The translations under genes and the position numbers were made by a program. A stretch of 64,000 bases of DNA, taken from positions 62,001-126,000 of the forward strand of contig JAGCJX010000029.1 of the NCBI GenBank assembly GCA_017647795.1, in the 5' to 3' direction. Source of the DNA: Bacteroidales bacterium (GTDB lineage: Bacteria; Bacteroidota; Bacteroidia; Bacteroidales; UBA932). The notes under the pieces were generated by a model. The model was not told the origin of the DNA and ran no database searches. It saw only the letters and a list, made by a program, of their open reading frames with translations. This document shows positions 62,284 to 64,000 of this stretch, piece by piece. The first letter of the stretch is position 1; every line of letters starts with the position of its first letter.

Positions 62284-63438
62284 ATGAAATCTCCGTTCCT
62301 CCTCCTCGCCTTGGTTGGGTCCCTGCTCCTGTCAGGAACCCGGATCCTGTCTGCACAGGAAGAAGCGGTTGCAGTACAGGCTCATTCGTCAACACCCGAC
62401 ACCCTACGGATCGTCTTTTTGGGAGACATAATGATGCACCGGGCTCAACTGCGGGCAGCCCTGCGTCCGGGAGCCGACTCCCTGCGTTCAGATTCCTACG
62501 ACCTTGCTTCGTACTTCCGGCACATCCAGCCCTACCTCGAAGCTGCCGACATTGCCGTTGCTAACCTGGAATGCCCCATCGGCGTAGCTCCCTACACCGG
62601 TTACCCCGGGTTCTCCGCCCCAGAAGCCCTGGCGATTGCCGCCCAAGAAGCAGGCATCGACGTCTTGCTCAACGCCAACAACCACATCTGTGACAAACGG
62701 AGCCGTGGTCTGTATCATACGCACCGCCTGCTTGATAGTTTGGGCATCCACCATACCGGCAGCTTCCGGAACAAAGAAGCACAACTTGCACAAAGTCCTC
62801 TGATCCTGGACTGCAAGGGCCTACGCATCGCCCTGGTCAATTTTACATACGGCACCAACGGCATCCCCATACCCTCTCCCTGGGTCGTCAACACCCTTGA
62901 CCGCAACGAGGTCCTGGCAGACCTGCACCGTGCACAGCAAAAAGATGCCGACTGGATCATCGCCCTGCCGCATTGGGGCGAAGAATACCGCCTACAACCC
63001 AATGCTGTCCAAACGGAATGGCAAGAATTCCTATACGACCAAGGTGTCCGCATCATCGTCGGATCCCACCCCCACGTCGTACAACCTGTGCAAACAGATT
63101 GGGACGGATATCGCCGCGAACGCATCACGTGGTTCTCCCTCGGCAACGCCATCTCCAACATGAGCATCGAAAATGCACGCACGGGCTTTCTGGCAGAGGT
63201 TTGCCTGGTGCGCGACCCCTTGGGCCGACTCCAGATTGCCAAACACCGCACCGTCTGGCTCTGGTGCTCCCGTGCCGGAGGCTTTGAGAAGAATTATACC
63301 ATCCTCCCGGTCGAGGACTTCAAAAACCGCAGGAACGACTTTTGTAATCCGGCTGACTATGACCGGATGATGCAGGAGTACCGCCGGCTAAAGACTTATT
63401 TTGAACAACAACAATCCATCGTGTATGAAACTCGATAA
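62284..63438 (+). CDS. CapA-family (poly-gamma-glutamate-type) phosphoesterase
   Basis: 384-aa exported protein; signal peptide 1-25 (MKSPFLLLALVGSLLL... ILSAQ). Metallophosphatase-like motifs of the PGA_cap/CapA family: VFLGDIMMH, VANLECPIG, NANNHICDK, LPHWGEEY and GSHPHVVQP, with SLGNAISN near the end. CapA homologues act in capsule polymer synthesis or anchoring, but the stand-alone Bacteroidota members have no known substrate. The stop overlaps phoH by 14 nt. Confidence 0.87.
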   Translation: MKSPFLLLALVGSLLLSGTRILSAQEEAVAVQAHSSTPDTLRIVFLGDIMMHRAQLRAALRPGADSLRSDSYDLASYFRHIQPYLEAADIAVANLECPIGVAPYTGYPGFSAPEALAIAAQEAGIDVLLNANNHICDKRSRGLYHTHRLLDSLGIHHTGSFRNKEAQLAQSPLILDCKGLRIALVNFTYGTNGIPIPSPWVVNTLDRNEVLADLHRAQQKDADWIIALPHWGEEYRLQPNAVQTEWQEFLYDQGVRIIVGSHPHVVQPVQTDWDGYRRERITWFSLGNAISNMSIENARTGFLAEVCLVRDPLGRLQIAKHRTVWLWCSRAGGFEKNYTILPVEDFKNRRNDFCNPADYDRMMQEYRRLKTYFEQQQSIVYETR

Positions 63439-64000
63439 AACGATAGAACTGAAAGAAATTGACCCGATCGCCATCTACGGCGTAAACAACCGCAACCTGG
63501 AACGGTTGCAAAGCTATTTCCCCAAACTCAAGGTCATCGCGCGCGGCAACGAACTCCGTTTGCACGGTTCTGCCGCAGACCTGCAACGTTTTGAAGAGAG
63601 CCTGGGAGCCCTCATCCAACTGCGCCACCGCAAAACCTACCTCACGCCGGCCGACGTAGACCAGCTCTTCGAAGAAAACGACCTGCACTCAGAGGAAAGC
63701 AACACAGACCCTTATACCATCGTATACGGCAACGAAGGACGCGTCATTACCGCCCGCACGCCCAACCAGAAAAAGCTCGTGGACCTGTATGCAAAAAATG
63801 ACCTGCTCTTCGCCATCGGTCCTGCCGGATCCGGCAAAACCTACACGGCCATTGCCCTTGCTGTCAAAGCCTTGAAAAACCGGGAAGTCAAGAAACTCAT
63901 CCTCACCCGCCCTGCGGTAGAAGCAGGCGAGCGTCTCGGTTTCTTACCGGGCGACATGAAAGAAAAACTGGATCCGTATTTGCAACCCCTCTACGATGCC
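63425..64000 (+). CDS. phoH: PhoH-like ATPase, N-terminal part (partial)
   Basis: 192 codons from ATG 63425, cut by the right edge. An N-terminal KH-like region (residues ~10-75, HGSAADLQRFEESL) precedes the P-loop at G132-PAGSGKT (Lys138) and the LTRPAVEAGERLGFLPGDMKEKLDPYLQPL block diagnostic for PhoH. PhoH/YbeZ ATPases are linked to RNA and ribosome maturation with YbeY. Overlaps the CapA-type gene by 14 nt. Confidence 0.92.
   Translation, partial: MKLDKTIELKEIDPIAIYGVNNRNLERLQSYFPKLKVIARGNELRLHGSAADLQRFEESLGALIQLRHRKTYLTPADVDQLFEENDLHSEESNTDPYTIVYGNEGRVITARTPNQKKLVDLYAKNDLLFAIGPAGSGKTYTAIALAVKALKNREVKKLILTRPAVEAGERLGFLPGDMKEKLDPYLQPLYDA

Overview
The window reads as a chromosomal segment of a gut- or host-associated member of the Bacteroidales (phylum Bacteroidota). 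Evidence: promoters of the Bacteroides type (TANNTTTG near -7, sometimes TTG near -33), weak Shine-Dalgarno sequences, SPOR/DUF2795/DUF4136/DUF3575/DUF5119 proteins, fimbrillin-type pilins, a carboxypeptidase-regulatory-domain TonB receptor, and enzymes for host glycans (GH92, a GH109-like protein, an L-fucose operon). The genus cannot be fixed from the sequence alone. No plasmid or phage genes were seen.

Layout. 1-9690: purB end, M64 peptidase, HAD hydrolase, ftsB, CPBP protease-manA-S4 protein chain, pth-rplY, a C11 lipoprotein and a DPP III-like lipoprotein. 9740-17774 (minus): LuxR regulator with a hemerythrin-like protein, TonB receptor, His-rich protein, fabZ-fabF-fabH, ahcY. 17892-23384 (plus): host-glycan cluster of a GH109-like oxidoreductase, an N-acetylhexosamine kinase-like protein and a GH92 mannosidase. 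23440-26191: tRNA-Lys followed by the most unusual part of the window, two arrays of 26-nt imperfect palindromes on a rigid 51-bp period in alternating orientation, enclosing an HUH/Y1 (REP-associated type) transposase gene and a ~150-bp structured palindrome. 26227-36248 (minus): a six-gene fimbrial operon with a 1306-aa beta-helix adhesin candidate, flanked upstream by phased direct repeats and a membrane AraC regulator. 37710-45530: galM, two envelope genes, and the L-fucose operon fucI-fucA-kinase-fucP. 45603-64000: mainly housekeeping genes (cobalamin adenosyltransferase, ABC ATPase, folE, holA, cca, ettA, leuS, gcvT, phoH) with two AraC-type regulators, YitT, an M28-like protein fused to a TonB C-terminal domain, DUF389 and CapA-like proteins.

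How it fits together: GH92 releases mannose (used through ManA), the GH109-like/kinase pair suits N-acetylhexosamine use, and the fuc operon uses fucose released from mucin. The fimbrial operon would provide attachment. The leading candidate for an undescribed system is the alternating palindrome array with its resident Y1 transposase, resembling the REP/BIME-RAYT systems of Gammaproteobacteria but with an unusually regular, long array. Further oddities are an in-frame amber codon inside the essential holA gene, an apparently inactive M28 domain fused to TonB_C, and a translationally coupled beta-helix protein in the fimbrial operon.
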